64,000 nucleotides of DNA from positions 183,337 to 247,336 of the forward strand of contig NZ_STFF01000001.1 in NCBI RefSeq assembly GCF_004834005.1. The letters are read 5' to 3'. A program made the translations under genes and the position numbers. The notes beneath the pieces were generated by a model. The model saw nothing but the letters and a program-made list of their open reading frames with translations. It had not been told where the DNA came from and searched no databases. Shown piece by piece: positions 17,239 through 25,950 of the stretch. Each line of letters starts with the position of its first letter. The first letter of the stretch is position 1. The DNA is from Niastella caeni (GTDB lineage Bacteria; Bacteroidota; Bacteroidia; Chitinophagales; Chitinophagaceae).

Positions 17239-18375
17239 CTAATTATTAAAAAGTTTCAAATCATCTAAAGATATTCTATTCTCATATATTGCTTTACCAA
17301 CAATAGCGCCCGTACAACCGATAGCAGCCAGGCTTTCCAGGTCTTTCATATTACTTACGCCGCCACTGGCAATGAAATGAAGTGCCGGGAAGCGCTCAAT
17401 AATTTTTTTATACAAGTCAGTGGAAGGACCTGCCAACAATCCATCTTTACTTACATCGGTGCAAAATACCTGCTGCACACCGTGATCAATGTATTTCTGC
17501 AGAAAATCGTAAATAGAAATGTCGGTCGTTTCGAGCCAGCCGCCTACTGTTATCTTTTCATCTTTTACATCAGCGCCCAGCAGGAATTTATCAGCACCAA
17601 ATTGCAGTAACCATTTCACAAACTCCGTTTCATTCTTCACGGCCAAACTACCGATGGTTGCCAGGGCTGCACCTGAATTAAATACGATGTTTACGTCTTT
17701 TTCGGTTTTTATGCCACCGCCAAAGTCAATCACCAAAGCAGTTTTACCGGCAATGGTTTCCAGTACCTTCCAGTTCTTTACCGCGCCTGCTTTAGCCCCA
17801 TCCAGGTCAACCAGGTGCAACCGCTGTAACCCGGCATCTTCAAATTGCAAGGCAACTTCCAACGGATGCTCATTGTAAATTTTCTTTTGGTCATAATCGC
17901 CCTGCGTTAGCCGCACGCATTTTCCATCAATAATATCTATAGCCGGAATGATCTGCATATGCTTTGATTGCGATAATTGTTTTTCCATTTTAATAAAATC
18001 GAAGCCCCATTTCTGCCAGGTTTTTCCCACAGCCTGCATCCCGAATTTTTTATAAATAGCGGTCGCTGTTAACCGGGCATTGCACCAGATATCCTTTTTA
18101 CCATTAGCACGCGCCCAATCCATTACATGTTGCAACAAGGTAGTTCCAAATCCCCTGCCCTGCCTGTCGGTTCGGGTTGCAAACTTTCTGAACTGAATGG
18201 AATTGTTTCTATCAAACAGAGAAATTACAGAAACTAATTCCCCTTCTGCATACAAGCCCCAATGCAAGCCTGCTTCATCATCCTCCAGTTGAACAAATTC
18301 AATGCTTTCCTGCGGATACATCACTGCCTGCCGCATGGCCCACACTTCGTTTAAAGGAACCGGTTGTATTGGCAT
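17239..18375 (-). CDS. hisA: GNAT acetyltransferase-HisA fusion (ProFAR isomerase)
   Basis: 378 residues, far longer than HisA (about 240). Residues 1-136 are a GNAT acetyltransferase (acetyl-CoA motif RQGRGFGTTLLQHV at 71-84, then AIYKKFGMQAVGKTW at 106-120). Residues 140-378 are complete HisA, the isomerase acting on ProFAR: MQIIPAIDIIDGKCVRL with catalytic Asp, VDLDGAKAG, DFGGGIKT, TDVSKDGLLAGPS, IASGGVSN. A nine-residue linker (EKQLSQSKH) joins them with no stop. M140 (codon 17958..17956) could also serve as an internal HisA start. It follows hisH by 1 nt. GNAT substrate unknown; the fusion could derive from loss of a stop codon. Confidence 0.9.
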   Translation of the reverse strand: MPIQPVPLNEVWAMRQAVMYPQESIEFVQLEDDEAGLHWGLYAEGELVSVISLFDRNNSIQFRKFATRTDRQGRGFGTTLLQHVMDWARANGKKDIWCNARLTATAIYKKFGMQAVGKTWQKWGFDFIKMEKQLSQSKHMQIIPAIDIIDGKCVRLTQGDYDQKKIYNEHPLEVALQFEDAGLQRLHLVDLDGAKAGAVKNWKVLETIAGKTALVIDFGGGIKTEKDVNIVFNSGAALATIGSLAVKNETEFVKWLLQFGADKFLLGADVKDEKITVGGWLETTDISIYDFLQKYIDHGVQQVFCTDVSKDGLLAGPSTDLYKKIIERFPALHFIASGGVSNMKDLESLAAIGCTGAIVGKAIYENRISLDDLKLFNN

Positions 18376-18376
18376 A

Positions 18377-18979
18377 TTATAAGCTCAAAAAGTTCTTTAA
18401 TATCTGTTCTCCTGCTTTAGCGCTTTTTTCGGGGTGGAATTGGGCGCCATAAAAATTATGCTTGTGCAGGGCAGCACTATACGGTTGAATATAATCGGCA
18501 GTAGCGATGGTATGTTCACCCAGCGCAGCGTAATAGCCATGTACAAAATAACAATAACTGTTCTCGGGCAACCCGTTGAACAGTTTTGTCTTTAAATTGA
18601 AGATACTATTCCAGCCGATCTGTGGTACTTTAACCCGCCCGGCCGCGCCATTTGTACCGGGTTTAAATAATTTCACCTGTTCATCAAATATGCCCAAACA
18701 GGTAGTATCATTCTCTTCACTGTACGCACACATCAACTGCATACCCAGGCAAATGCCCAGCACGGGTTGTTGCAGGTTCTTAATCACTGTATCCAGCTTA
18801 TGTTCTTTCAGGTACCGCATGGCGCTGCTGGCCTCGCCTACACCGGGAAAGATCACTTTACCGGCGCTTTGAATCTGTTCGTAGTCATCGGTAACAACCG
18901 CACTCACCCCAATGCGTTCCAGCGCATACAGTACCGACTGAATATTACCCGCATTGTATTTTATAATTACCAGGTCCAT
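18377..18979 (-). CDS. hisH: Imidazole glycerol phosphate synthase glutaminase subunit
   Basis: 200-residue class I glutamine amidotransferase that supplies ammonia to HisF. Start motif IIKYNAGNIQSV, PGVGEASSAM oxyanion region, nucleophile Cys in GICLGMQL (about residue 77) and the His-Glu pair in GAQFHPEKS near 180. Stop is 1 nt before the GNAT-hisA start. Confidence 0.96.
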   Translation of the reverse strand: MDLVIIKYNAGNIQSVLYALERIGVSAVVTDDYEQIQSAGKVIFPGVGEASSAMRYLKEHKLDTVIKNLQQPVLGICLGMQLMCAYSEENDTTCLGIFDEQVKLFKPGTNGAAGRVKVPQIGWNSIFNLKTKLFNGLPENSYCYFVHGYYAALGEHTIATADYIQPYSAALHKHNFYGAQFHPEKSAKAGEQILKNFLSL

Positions 18980-19035
18980 TATCTATTTTTTATTGTAAAC
19001 CGTGCCACGGTTTGGAACTGTGACACAGCTCCATA

Positions 19036-19806
19036 TCAGCTTTTAATATCAGTTATAAACTTTTTTGTTGCGCCTTCCACATCAGTTGCATCTTCCAGCG
19101 CTTTTATGAACGCTGTTCCAATAATGGCGCCATTGGCAGCCTGACAAGCCTGTTGAAAAGTAGGTTTGTCTTTTATGCCAAACCCAACCAGTACCGGGTT
19201 TTTGAGATTCATCTTCTGCAGCCGTTGCAAAAAGTTGTTCACGGCATTCATATCCTTGTCTTTACCTGTGGTAGAAGATGATGAAACCGCATACAGGAAG
19301 CCAGTACTTAAGCTATCCAGTTTACGAATGCGCTCTTCAGACGTTTCGGGTGTAACCAGGAAAATAAAATTCAATCCATAGCGCTGCATAATGGGGCCAT
19401 ACTCTGTTTCAAATTCATACTCTGGCAGGTCGGGCAAGATGAGGCCATCTATCGGGGCATCAGCCGCATGCTGACAAAACCGTTCAAACCCGTATTGCAT
19501 TACCGGGTTCATGTAACCCATTAAGATAACAGGTACATACACCTGCTGGCGAAACCCTCTTAACTGTTCAAATAAAGTAGCGATGGTCATGCCATTGGCC
19601 AGCGCTTTGGTGCTGCTTGCCTGAATCACGGGGCCATCGGCCAGCGGATCGCTGTACGGCATTCCCAATTCTATCATATCTACCCCGCTATCCTGCAACG
19701 CCTTCATTACCGGTACAGTGCTTTCCAGTTGCGGATAACCGGCCGTGCAGTATACGTTGAGAATACCGTCTTTTTTCCGTTTAAAAAGTTCATTTATCCG
19801 ATTCAT
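19036..19806 (-). CDS. trpA: Tryptophan synthase alpha subunit
   Basis: 256-residue TIM barrel that cleaves indole-3-glycerol phosphate to indole, channelled to TrpB. Catalytic Glu in MIELGMPYSDPLADGP (about 47-62) with the paired Asp in the same motif; GFGIKDKPTF phosphate region and IIGTAFIKAL near the end. Separated from trpB by a 128-nt spacer filled with a word repeat. Confidence 0.96.
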   Translation of the reverse strand: MNRINELFKRKKDGILNVYCTAGYPQLESTVPVMKALQDSGVDMIELGMPYSDPLADGPVIQASSTKALANGMTIATLFEQLRGFRQQVYVPVILMGYMNPVMQYGFERFCQHAADAPIDGLILPDLPEYEFETEYGPIMQRYGLNFIFLVTPETSEERIRKLDSLSTGFLYAVSSSSTTGKDKDMNAVNNFLQRLQKMNLKNPVLVGFGIKDKPTFQQACQAANGAIIGTAFIKALEDATDVEGATKKFITDIKS

Positions 19807-19817
19807 ATAATTGCCTG

Positions 19818-19933
19818 TTTCAGGTTACCAGTTACCGGGTACCAGATACCGGGACTCAAATTTATTACAGGTTGAATAAAAGCGGGCTTTCCGCAATAAG
19901 AACCTGGCAAACCGGAAACCGGTAACCGGTAAC
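19818..19933. repeat. Inverted word repeat, GGTAACY family, between trpB and trpA
   Basis: AGGTTACCAGTTACCGGGTA at one end and AAACCGGTAACCGGTAACG at the other surround a unique centre; would fold into an imperfect stem in the trp mRNA. Confidence 0.75.
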
Positions 19934-19934
19934 G

Positions 19935-21191
19935 TTATTTATTTATGTTCATCGCCTTCATATACGTCGCCATATCTTTATCTCCTCTTCCACTTAAGCA
20001 AAGCACTACCACCGAATCTTTGGTGAATTTTGCTTTATCAGGTATGGGCGCTTCTCCTTTTTTTGCGTTCACCGGGTTCAGGAACTCCAGGGCGGCGAGC
20101 GCATGTGAGCTTTCCAATGCCGGTATAATGCCTTCCTGTTTTGCCAGGTTGAAAGCGGCCTGCAACGCTTCTTCATCGGTAGCGCTTAAGAAAGCGCCGC
20201 GTTGGGAGTCGAATAAATGCGCATGCAGGGGACCGATACCGGGGTAATCCAATCCGGCAGAAATACTGTGCGGCTCCACTACCTGGCCATCTTCGGTTTG
20301 CATTACAATGCTTTTGCTGCCATGCAATACACCCGGTTTCCCTAGCTGCGTGGTAGCAGCGCTGAGACCGCTGTGTATACCGTGCCCTGATGCTTCTACA
20401 GCTACCAGTTGTACAGCAGGCTCTTCCAGGAAATGATAGAAAGCGCCGGCGGCATTACTTCCACCACCCACACAGGCAATTACGTGCGTTGGTAATTCAC
20501 TGCCTGTTTTTTCTTTTAACTGCCACCGTATCTCTTCGCTGATCACGCTTTGAAAACGCGCCACCATATCGGGATACGGGTGTGGCCCTACCACACTGCC
20601 AATGATATAATGCGTATCAACGGGATTATTGATCCAGTCGCGGATGGCTTCGTTGGTAGCATCCTTCAATGTTTTACTGCCACTGGTAGCCGGAATTACA
20701 GTAGCGCCGAGCATTTTCATGCGGGCTACATTCGGTGCCTGGCGCTCGATGTCCTTTTCGCCCATATACACAATACACTCTACTCCTTTCAACGCACATA
20801 CCGTAGCTGTAGCCACACCATGTTGACCAGCGCCGGTTTCGGCAATGATCCGTTTCTTACCCAATCGTTCTGCCAGCAAGATCTGACCAATGGTATTATT
20901 CACTTTATGCGCACCGGTATGGCACAGGTCTTCCCGTTTCAGGTAGATTGTTGTGCCGTATTGTTTACTGAGACGTTGTGCATGATACAATGGCGTAGGC
21001 CGGCCGGCATAATCGTGTAACAGGTCCCTGAATTCTTTTTGGAATGCAGGATCGTAAATAATGTCGAGGTATTTCGATCTCAGCTCTTCCACATTCCGGT
21101 GCAGCATTTCGGGAATGAACGCACCACCGAACTTTCCATAATACCCCTGTACATTGGGTTGTTGATATTTTGTTGTTGTCGTCATTTGCAT
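19935..21191 (-). CDS. trpB: Tryptophan synthase beta subunit
   Basis: 418-residue PLP enzyme joining indole and serine to tryptophan. The PLP lysine is in [13 protein letters not shown] (about residue 98), catalytic Glu in [13 protein letters not shown], the phosphate loop GGGSNAAG around 244, and the cation and COMM regions are normal (GLDYPGIGP). TrpB1 type. A near-equal start is the ATG two codons later. It begins 6 nt after the amidotransferase-like gene. Confidence 0.97.
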   Translation of the reverse strand: MQMTTTTKYQQPNVQGYYGKFGGAFIPEMLHRNVEELRSKYLDIIYDPAFQKEFRDLLHDYAGRPTPLYHAQRLSKQYGTTIYLKREDLCHTGAHKVNNTIGQILLAERLGKKRIIAETGAGQHGVATATVCALKGVECIVYMGEKDIERQAPNVARMKMLGATVIPATSGSKTLKDATNEAIRDWINNPVDTHYIIGSVVGPHPYPDMVARFQSVISEEIRWQLKEKTGSELPTHVIACVGGGSNAAGAFYHFLEEPAVQLVAVEASGHGIHSGLSAATTQLGKPGVLHGSKSIVMQTEDGQVVEPHSISAGLDYPGIGPLHAHLFDSQRGAFLSATDEEALQAAFNLAKQEGIIPALESSHALAALEFLNPVNAKKGEAPIPDKAKFTKDSVVVLCLSGRGDKDMATYMKAMNINK

Positions 21192-21197
21192 TTCTAT

Positions 21198-21929
21198 TTA
21201 ACTGCTAACGCTCTGTTCAACGTTTGCCCGCTTATACTGTTCCATGGCATTGAGCAGCGCTATTAAAATCGGATGCGGTTTTTCATAACTGGAATTCACC
21301 TGCGGAACAAAAAGCGTGGCGATATAAAAAGGATGGCTTTTCAATTCCATAATCCGCGCTTCTTTATGTTTATCACTGGCCACCATGGTAAACCCGGCTT
21401 TATGGATCTGTTCCTGGTACTCAGGGTTCAACCCGAAATTGCAATAATAGTTTTCTGTGATCGTATTGGTATTAAAAATGGAAGATACCAATGAATCTTT
21501 GTCTGTTATTTCAATGTCGAGCTGCTGGCCTTTCAGCGAACAGCTTAACGGATTTATTACCAGTTTCGATGCATAGGGATTTGTTTCCGCATGCTCCGCA
21601 TCTGTTATCCCCAGCACATTCCGTGCAAACTCAATGATCATATGCTGAAAGCCTCCACAAGTGCCCAATGCAGGCACCTGGTGCGTACGCGCGTATTCAA
21701 TGATCTTCAAAACACCCGACATGCTTTTGTACGGACTACCGGGTGCTATCAGTAATCCCTGGTACGAATGAATGAGGGTGTCAAATTCCGGTTCAATGCG
21801 GTCGGTTGCAACCCATTCGTACTGAAAAGCTTTTCCAAATTGTTTGGCGGCGTGATCAATTGCTTCATTGTTTGCGATATGCGTACTATTTGAAGCAACA
21901 AAATCACCCATGATCCCTAACTTTATCAT
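21198..21929 (-). CDS. CTP synthase C-terminal-like amidotransferase homolog
   Basis: 243 residues similar to the glutaminase domain of CTP synthase, without the synthase half: LLIAPGSPYKS, GTCGGFQHMIIEFARNVLGI (nucleophile-type Cys near 105), and KSHPFYIATLFVPQVNSS (about 205-222), where CTP synthase has FHPE. The His and Glu of the usual triad read Val and Gln here, so normal glutaminase activity looks lost. I recall this as the family annotated 'CTP synthase C-terminal region-related (seleno)protein'. ATG 21929 (MIKLGIMGDF) is preferred over an upstream extension that overlaps the GNAT gene. It sits inside the trp operon, 6 nt before trpB; role unknown. Confidence 0.8.
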   Translation of the reverse strand: MIKLGIMGDFVASNSTHIANNEAIDHAAKQFGKAFQYEWVATDRIEPEFDTLIHSYQGLLIAPGSPYKSMSGVLKIIEYARTHQVPALGTCGGFQHMIIEFARNVLGITDAEHAETNPYASKLVINPLSCSLKGQQLDIEITDKDSLVSSIFNTNTITENYYCNFGLNPEYQEQIHKAGFTMVASDKHKEARIMELKSHPFYIATLFVPQVNSSYEKPHPILIALLNAMEQYKRANVEQSVSS

Positions 21930-21958
21930 AGCATAAAGGTTTAGTTTCTGTTCCTTCT

Positions 21959-22477
21959 CTACTCTTCTACCGGTTGTTCCGGTGTCTTCAGCAACAATTG
22001 CATAAACGTAAGATCGAGCCAACGGCCAAACTTGTAACCTACCTGTTTAAAATTGGCTACTTCTACAAATCCAAAACTCCGGTGCAACATAATGCTGGCT
22101 TCATTGGTTGCATCGATTCCTGCTATTATGGTATGCATATTCAATTGTTCTGCCGCCTGTATCAACGGTTCTATCAATTTCTTACCAATCCCTTTGCCTC
22201 GTTGGTCAGCGGCTACATACACCGAATTCTCAACAGAATATTTATATGCAGCCCAGGCGCGAAAAGGCCCGATTGAACTAAAGCCAGCCACCCTGCCATT
22301 TTCTTCTGCCACAAATACCGGAAAGCCCTGCGCTTCTTTGATACGGAACCATTGCCGCCGCATTTCCAGCGTATGCGGTTCATAATCGTACACCGCTGTT
22401 GTGTTAACAATAACGTCGTTGTATATTTCCAGCATTGCCTCCAGGTCTTTCTCTATGGCAGTGCGTATTTGAATCAT
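21959..22477 (-). CDS. GNAT N-acetyltransferase, phosphinothricin acetyltransferase-like
   Basis: 172 residues matching the Pat/YncA (MnaT) subgroup: IRTAIEKDLEAMLEIYNDVI at the start, YVAADQRGKGIGKKLIEPLI (acetyl-CoA loop, about 88-107), ASIMLHRSFGFVEVANFKQV and GRWLDLTFMQ near the end. The family acetylates amino-acid-like amines. Located 12 nt after trpF and 29 nt before the amidotransferase-like gene, so it is cotranscribed with trp genes; a role on tryptophan-pathway compounds is only conjecture. Confidence 0.87.
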   Translation of the reverse strand: MIQIRTAIEKDLEAMLEIYNDVIVNTTAVYDYEPHTLEMRRQWFRIKEAQGFPVFVAEENGRVAGFSSIGPFRAWAAYKYSVENSVYVAADQRGKGIGKKLIEPLIQAAEQLNMHTIIAGIDATNEASIMLHRSFGFVEVANFKQVGYKFGRWLDLTFMQLLLKTPEQPVEE

Positions 22478-22489
22478 AATTGATGTTTT

Positions 22490-23125
22490 TTACCGGCCAT
22501 TCAGATTGGTGACAAATTCCTTCACTTTCGCCATGTCTTTAACACCAGGGCTTATCTCGAACTTACTATTTATATCAACCGAAAACAATGCTTTACCAAC
22601 CGGCAGGGAGGCGAATTCTTTCAGCTTTTCCTCATCGCCCGGCTCAATACCGCCGCTCAGGAAAAAGGGTTTGCCAATGGTTGCATCTTTCAGCATATTC
22701 CAATTGAACTTTTTACCGGTACCGCCATAACCTGCTCCCATCGTATCGAACATAAACATATCACACATATCCATATACGACCGTACCATCCATTCAATAT
22801 TATCGTTCTCACTGATCCGGAAAGCCTTTACTACCGATACATAATCGGCGATCTTTTCACAATACTTCGGAGTTTCATCTCCATGTAACTGTACCATGTG
22901 CAGCCGGCATTCGTCTACCATGTGCAACACTTCTTCAATAGAGGCGTTTACAAAAACACCCACCTTGTTAATGCTGTTCTCCTTTCGGATCTGGCTGGTG
23001 GTAAGGCCTTTGAAAACATAGCGCTGACTTTTGGGATAAAAAATAAATCCTGCAAACGTCACCCCCATGCCTCCCAATTGTTCCAGTTGTTCAGGTAGTG
23101 TCATACCGCAAACTTTTACTCGCAT
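22490..23125 (-). CDS. trpF: Phosphoribosylanthranilate isomerase
   Basis: 211-residue TIM barrel converting PRA to CdRP. VKVCGMT at the start carries the catalytic Cys, VQLHGDETPKYC (about 75-86), FMFDTMGAGYGGTGKKFNW holds the catalytic Asp, and PFFLSGGIEPGD and VDINSKFEISPGVKD are the phosphate-binding end. Fits the trp order C-F. Confidence 0.96.
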   Translation of the reverse strand: MRVKVCGMTLPEQLEQLGGMGVTFAGFIFYPKSQRYVFKGLTTSQIRKENSINKVGVFVNASIEEVLHMVDECRLHMVQLHGDETPKYCEKIADYVSVVKAFRISENDNIEWMVRSYMDMCDMFMFDTMGAGYGGTGKKFNWNMLKDATIGKPFFLSGGIEPGDEEKLKEFASLPVGKALFSVDINSKFEISPGVKDMAKVKEFVTNLNGR

Positions 23126-23174
23126 AGCTAGTCAGATTTTTTAAGTGTTAGGGTTGGGCCATGCAATCGCTACA

Positions 23175-23960
23175 TTACTTTGATTCCAGTTGCGCTATGA
23201 ATTTATGAAATGCCTCGCCAGGCTGGGCTTCTTTCATAAAATTTTCTCCAATTAAAAACCCACGAAAGTTATGTTGCTTGAAAAGGTTGATATTGGCCAC
23301 AGAACTAATTCCGCTTTCGGCAATTTTTATTTTGTCAGAAGGAATGCGTTCTGCCATTCGCAGGCTGCGGTCAATATCTACTTCAAATGTTTTCAGGTTA
23401 CGGTTGTTAATGCCTACCAGTTTCGTTTCATCGCAAATATGATCCAGTTCCTTTTCGGCATGCAACTCCAGCAATACTTCCAGTTGTAAAGAAGCGGCAA
23501 AAGATGCTAACCGTTTAACGTCAGCCGGTGTCAGGCAGGCTGCAATTAATAAGATCACATCGGCGCCCATGGCCCTGGCTTCTACGATCTGGTATTCATC
23601 GATCATAAAATCCTTGCGCAGGATAGGCACCTGGTTAACCCGCGCTTTTATAAGATCGCTGGTGCTGCCGCCAAAGAATTGTTCATCGGTCAATACAGAT
23701 AAACCGGAAGCGCCAAAGCGTGCATATGCGGAAGTCACTTCTACCACGTCGGCGGCGCCATTGATAATTCCCTTGGAAGGCGATTTCCTTTTGAACTCGG
23801 CAATAATGCCGGTCCTGGATCCATCCAGCAAAAACCGGCCAAGCGATAATACCGACCTTTTAAATCCCTCCTGCTTTTCCAGTTCCTGCACAGGCGTTTG
23901 TGCCTTTCGTTCTGCAACTTCTTTTCGTTTATGCTCAATTATTTTATCTAAGATGTTCAT
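23175..23960 (-). CDS. trpC: Indole-3-glycerol phosphate synthase
   Basis: 261-residue TIM barrel closing the indole ring from CdRP. Catalytic EFKRKSPSKG (about 54-63), LRKDFMIDEYQ (about 114-124), LVGINNRNLKTFEVD (about 178-192) and ESGISS (about 215). Separate from TrpF, unlike the E. coli fusion. Cytosolic. Confidence 0.97.
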   Translation of the reverse strand: MNILDKIIEHKRKEVAERKAQTPVQELEKQEGFKRSVLSLGRFLLDGSRTGIIAEFKRKSPSKGIINGAADVVEVTSAYARFGASGLSVLTDEQFFGGSTSDLIKARVNQVPILRKDFMIDEYQIVEARAMGADVILLIAACLTPADVKRLASFAASLQLEVLLELHAEKELDHICDETKLVGINNRNLKTFEVDIDRSLRMAERIPSDKIKIAESGISSVANINLFKQHNFRGFLIGENFMKEAQPGEAFHKFIAQLESK

Positions 23961-23984
23961 TCTTTAAGTGATCATTTGTGAATT

Positions 23985-24066
23985 AAGAAACAGCTACAAG
24001 CTGTACGCTGCAAGCTGCAAGCAAATACATATTGCGTTTTACTTTATACCTCGTTGCCTTGTTGCC
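23985..24066. repeat. Word repeats, GCTGCAA and CGTTGCCTT families
   Basis: AGCTGTACGCTGCAAGCTGC words, then CTCGTTGCCTTGTTGCCTTA. Lies between trpD and trpC; relatives at 31006-31145 and 49170-49214. Confidence 0.65.
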
Positions 24067-25059
24067 TTATTGTAAGGCTACCAACTTCTTCAACGCCTCA
24101 TTCGCTTTTCCACTTTCCAAACTATCAACCGCTTTCCCATACGCTTCGTCATAGCTTTTAAAGTTGCCGGTGCAATGCAGGGCCATGGCCGCATTGGCCA
24201 ATACCACCGCGTTCTGCGCCCAGCTACCTTCCCCTTTCAAAATTTTAGTGAATATTTTAGCTGCTTCTTCCACCGTGTTGCCGCCATAAATATCAGTAGG
24301 GTTCACCATGCGTTTTCCCAATTGCTCAGGCGTCATTATTTTTTCGCCGTTGTTGGTGATCACCTTGGTGTCGTTGGTCAATGAAATTTCATCGTACCCA
24401 TCTAACCCATGAATTATGGTAAAGGCTTTATCGGTTTGCTGTAACAGGTAATTATAAATGCGCGCCATTTCGAGGTTGTATACACCTATGAGCTGAAAGG
24501 GCGGGAAAGCCGGGTTCACCATGGGACCGAGCATATTGAAAAAGGTACGCATGCCCAGGTTCTTCCTGATTGGCCCTACTGTTTTCAATGCCGGGTGGAA
24601 CAATGGCGCATGTAAAAAACAAATATTGGCTTCGTCTACCTCTTTCTTTAAACGGTCGGGATCGTTCTTGAATTTATAACCCAGTTGTTCCATTACGTTG
24701 CTGGCGCCGCTGATAGAAGAAGCGCCGTAGTTACCATGCTTGGCTACTTTCTGCCCGGTACCGGCTACAATGAAGCAACTGAGCGTGGAAATGTTGAACG
24801 TATTCTTTCCATCGCCGCCGGTGCCTACGATATCAATTACCGGGAAACCATTCAGGTCTACTTTTACGCACAACTCCAGCAAAGCATCCTGAAAGCCCTG
24901 CAACTCTTCAATGGTCACACTTCGCATGAGGTAAACAGTCATAAAGGCCGTTACTTCATGTTCGTTGTAAACACCTTTACCAATGTTCATTAAAACGTCT
25001 TTTGCCTGCTCGCGGCTCAGCGTTTTATGTTCAAACAGGTATTGTAATATTTTTTTCAT
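24067..25059 (-). CDS. trpD: Anthranilate phosphoribosyltransferase
   Basis: 330-residue enzyme adding PRPP ribose to anthranilate. PRPP loop IVGTGGDGKNTFNIST (about 81-96), KHGNYGASSISGASNVMEQLG (about 110-130) and the second metal or PRPP region DGYDEISL (about 222-229). Normal length. Cytosolic, not fused to TrpG. Confidence 0.97.
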   Translation of the reverse strand: MKKILQYLFEHKTLSREQAKDVLMNIGKGVYNEHEVTAFMTVYLMRSVTIEELQGFQDALLELCVKVDLNGFPVIDIVGTGGDGKNTFNISTLSCFIVAGTGQKVAKHGNYGASSISGASNVMEQLGYKFKNDPDRLKKEVDEANICFLHAPLFHPALKTVGPIRKNLGMRTFFNMLGPMVNPAFPPFQLIGVYNLEMARIYNYLLQQTDKAFTIIHGLDGYDEISLTNDTKVITNNGEKIMTPEQLGKRMVNPTDIYGGNTVEEAAKIFTKILKGEGSWAQNAVVLANAAMALHCTGNFKSYDEAYGKAVDSLESGKANEALKKLVALQ

Positions 25060-25110
25060 ATTGTTTGTGATGAATCGTTATCGGAGAATGGTTCAATGGT
25101 GAATATCACA

Positions 25111-25788
25111 TTAGGCTTTCAGCCAGTTTCTAAGAATTTCCTCTCCCCTCGGGGTCAACACACTCTCCGGATGAAATTGCACACCCTGCACATCATATTT
25201 CTTATGCTGCAAAGCCATGATGAAATTGTTGGCATCCCGGGCGGTGATCTCCAGTTCTTCCGGAAACCCTTCTTCGCTGATCACCCAGCTATGGTAACGG
25301 CCTACCTCGAACTCATCCGGTAACCCTTCGAAAAGCGAGTGGTGAGTGGTAAGTGGTGAGTGGTCGATGGTCAATGATGAATGGGTTTCTTTATTCGCAG
25401 TACTCGCTGCTTTTTTGCCAATTGCCGTTTGCCGTTTCACGTCTGCCGATTCACGATTCACGATCTTCACCGGCGTGGCCACTCCGTGATACACGGTACT
25501 TAGGTTAACCAGTTTTCCGCCAAAAGCCTGTCCAATAGCCTGGTGCCCTAAACAAACGCCCAGAATCGATTTGGAGGCGGCGTATTCTTTTATCAGCGGC
25601 AGTAATAAACCCGCTTCTTCGGGTATACCAGGACCGGGAGATAAAATGATCTTATCGTATGCCTTTATATTTTCCAAAGGGATCTGGTCGTTGCGGTAAA
25701 CATCTACTTTCTGATGCAATATCTTTTCAACCAGGTGAACCAGGTTGTAGGTAAAGGAGTCGTAATTATCGAAAACTAAAATCTTCAT
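25111..25788 (-). CDS. trpG: Anthranilate synthase glutaminase subunit with internal repeat insertion
   Basis: 225-residue class I amidotransferase that feeds ammonia to TrpE. Nucleophile Cys79 in GVCLGHQAIGQ and the His-Glu pair in GVQFHPESVLTPRGEEI (about 202-218) are intact. The family is usually about 190 residues; the excess lies between VATPVKIV (110) and LFEGLPDEFEVGRYHSW (152-168), where roughly 40 low-complexity residues are encoded by intergenic-type word repeats. The insertion site is a surface loop between conserved strands, so the enzyme may remain active. Frame is open throughout. Confidence 0.95.
   Translation of the reverse strand: MKILVFDNYDSFTYNLVHLVEKILHQKVDVYRNDQIPLENIKAYDKIILSPGPGIPEEAGLLLPLIKEYAASKSILGVCLGHQAIGQAFGGKLVNLSTVYHGVATPVKIVNRESADVKRQTAIGKKAASTANKETHSSLTIDHSPLTTHHSLFEGLPDEFEVGRYHSWVISEEGFPEELEITARDANNFIMALQHKKYDVQGVQFHPESVLTPRGEEILRNWLKA
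25336..25465. repeat. Heptamer word repeats inside the trpG coding region
   Basis: Plus strand GTGAGTG-GTAAGTG-GTGAGTG-GTCGATG-GTCAATG (7-bp register), then GCCGTTTGCCGTTTCACGTC and GATTCACGATTCACGATC. The same words occur in spacers at 55966-56036 and 14385-14407. Encodes about residues 109-151 of TrpG. Confidence 0.8.
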
Positions 25789-25819
25789 ATCTTTTTATTT
25801 CTCGCCTAAAGGCAAAGTA

Positions 25820-25950
25820 AATTGTTTATGCTTGATGGTTTTATTGTTACATGATTACGAACTCCGAAAATTAAGCAATCCCTACTTTCTTCGGCCTTCC
25901 AGCATTCGGGTTTCACAGCCATTAAACCATCTAACAATCGAACAATCGAA
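25820..25950. repeat. Octamer word repeat, CGAACAAT family
   Basis: TTGATGGTTTTATTG words on the left and CATCTAACAATCGAACAATC words on the right of the trpE-trpG spacer; the array ends at the trpE stop. Confidence 0.65.
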
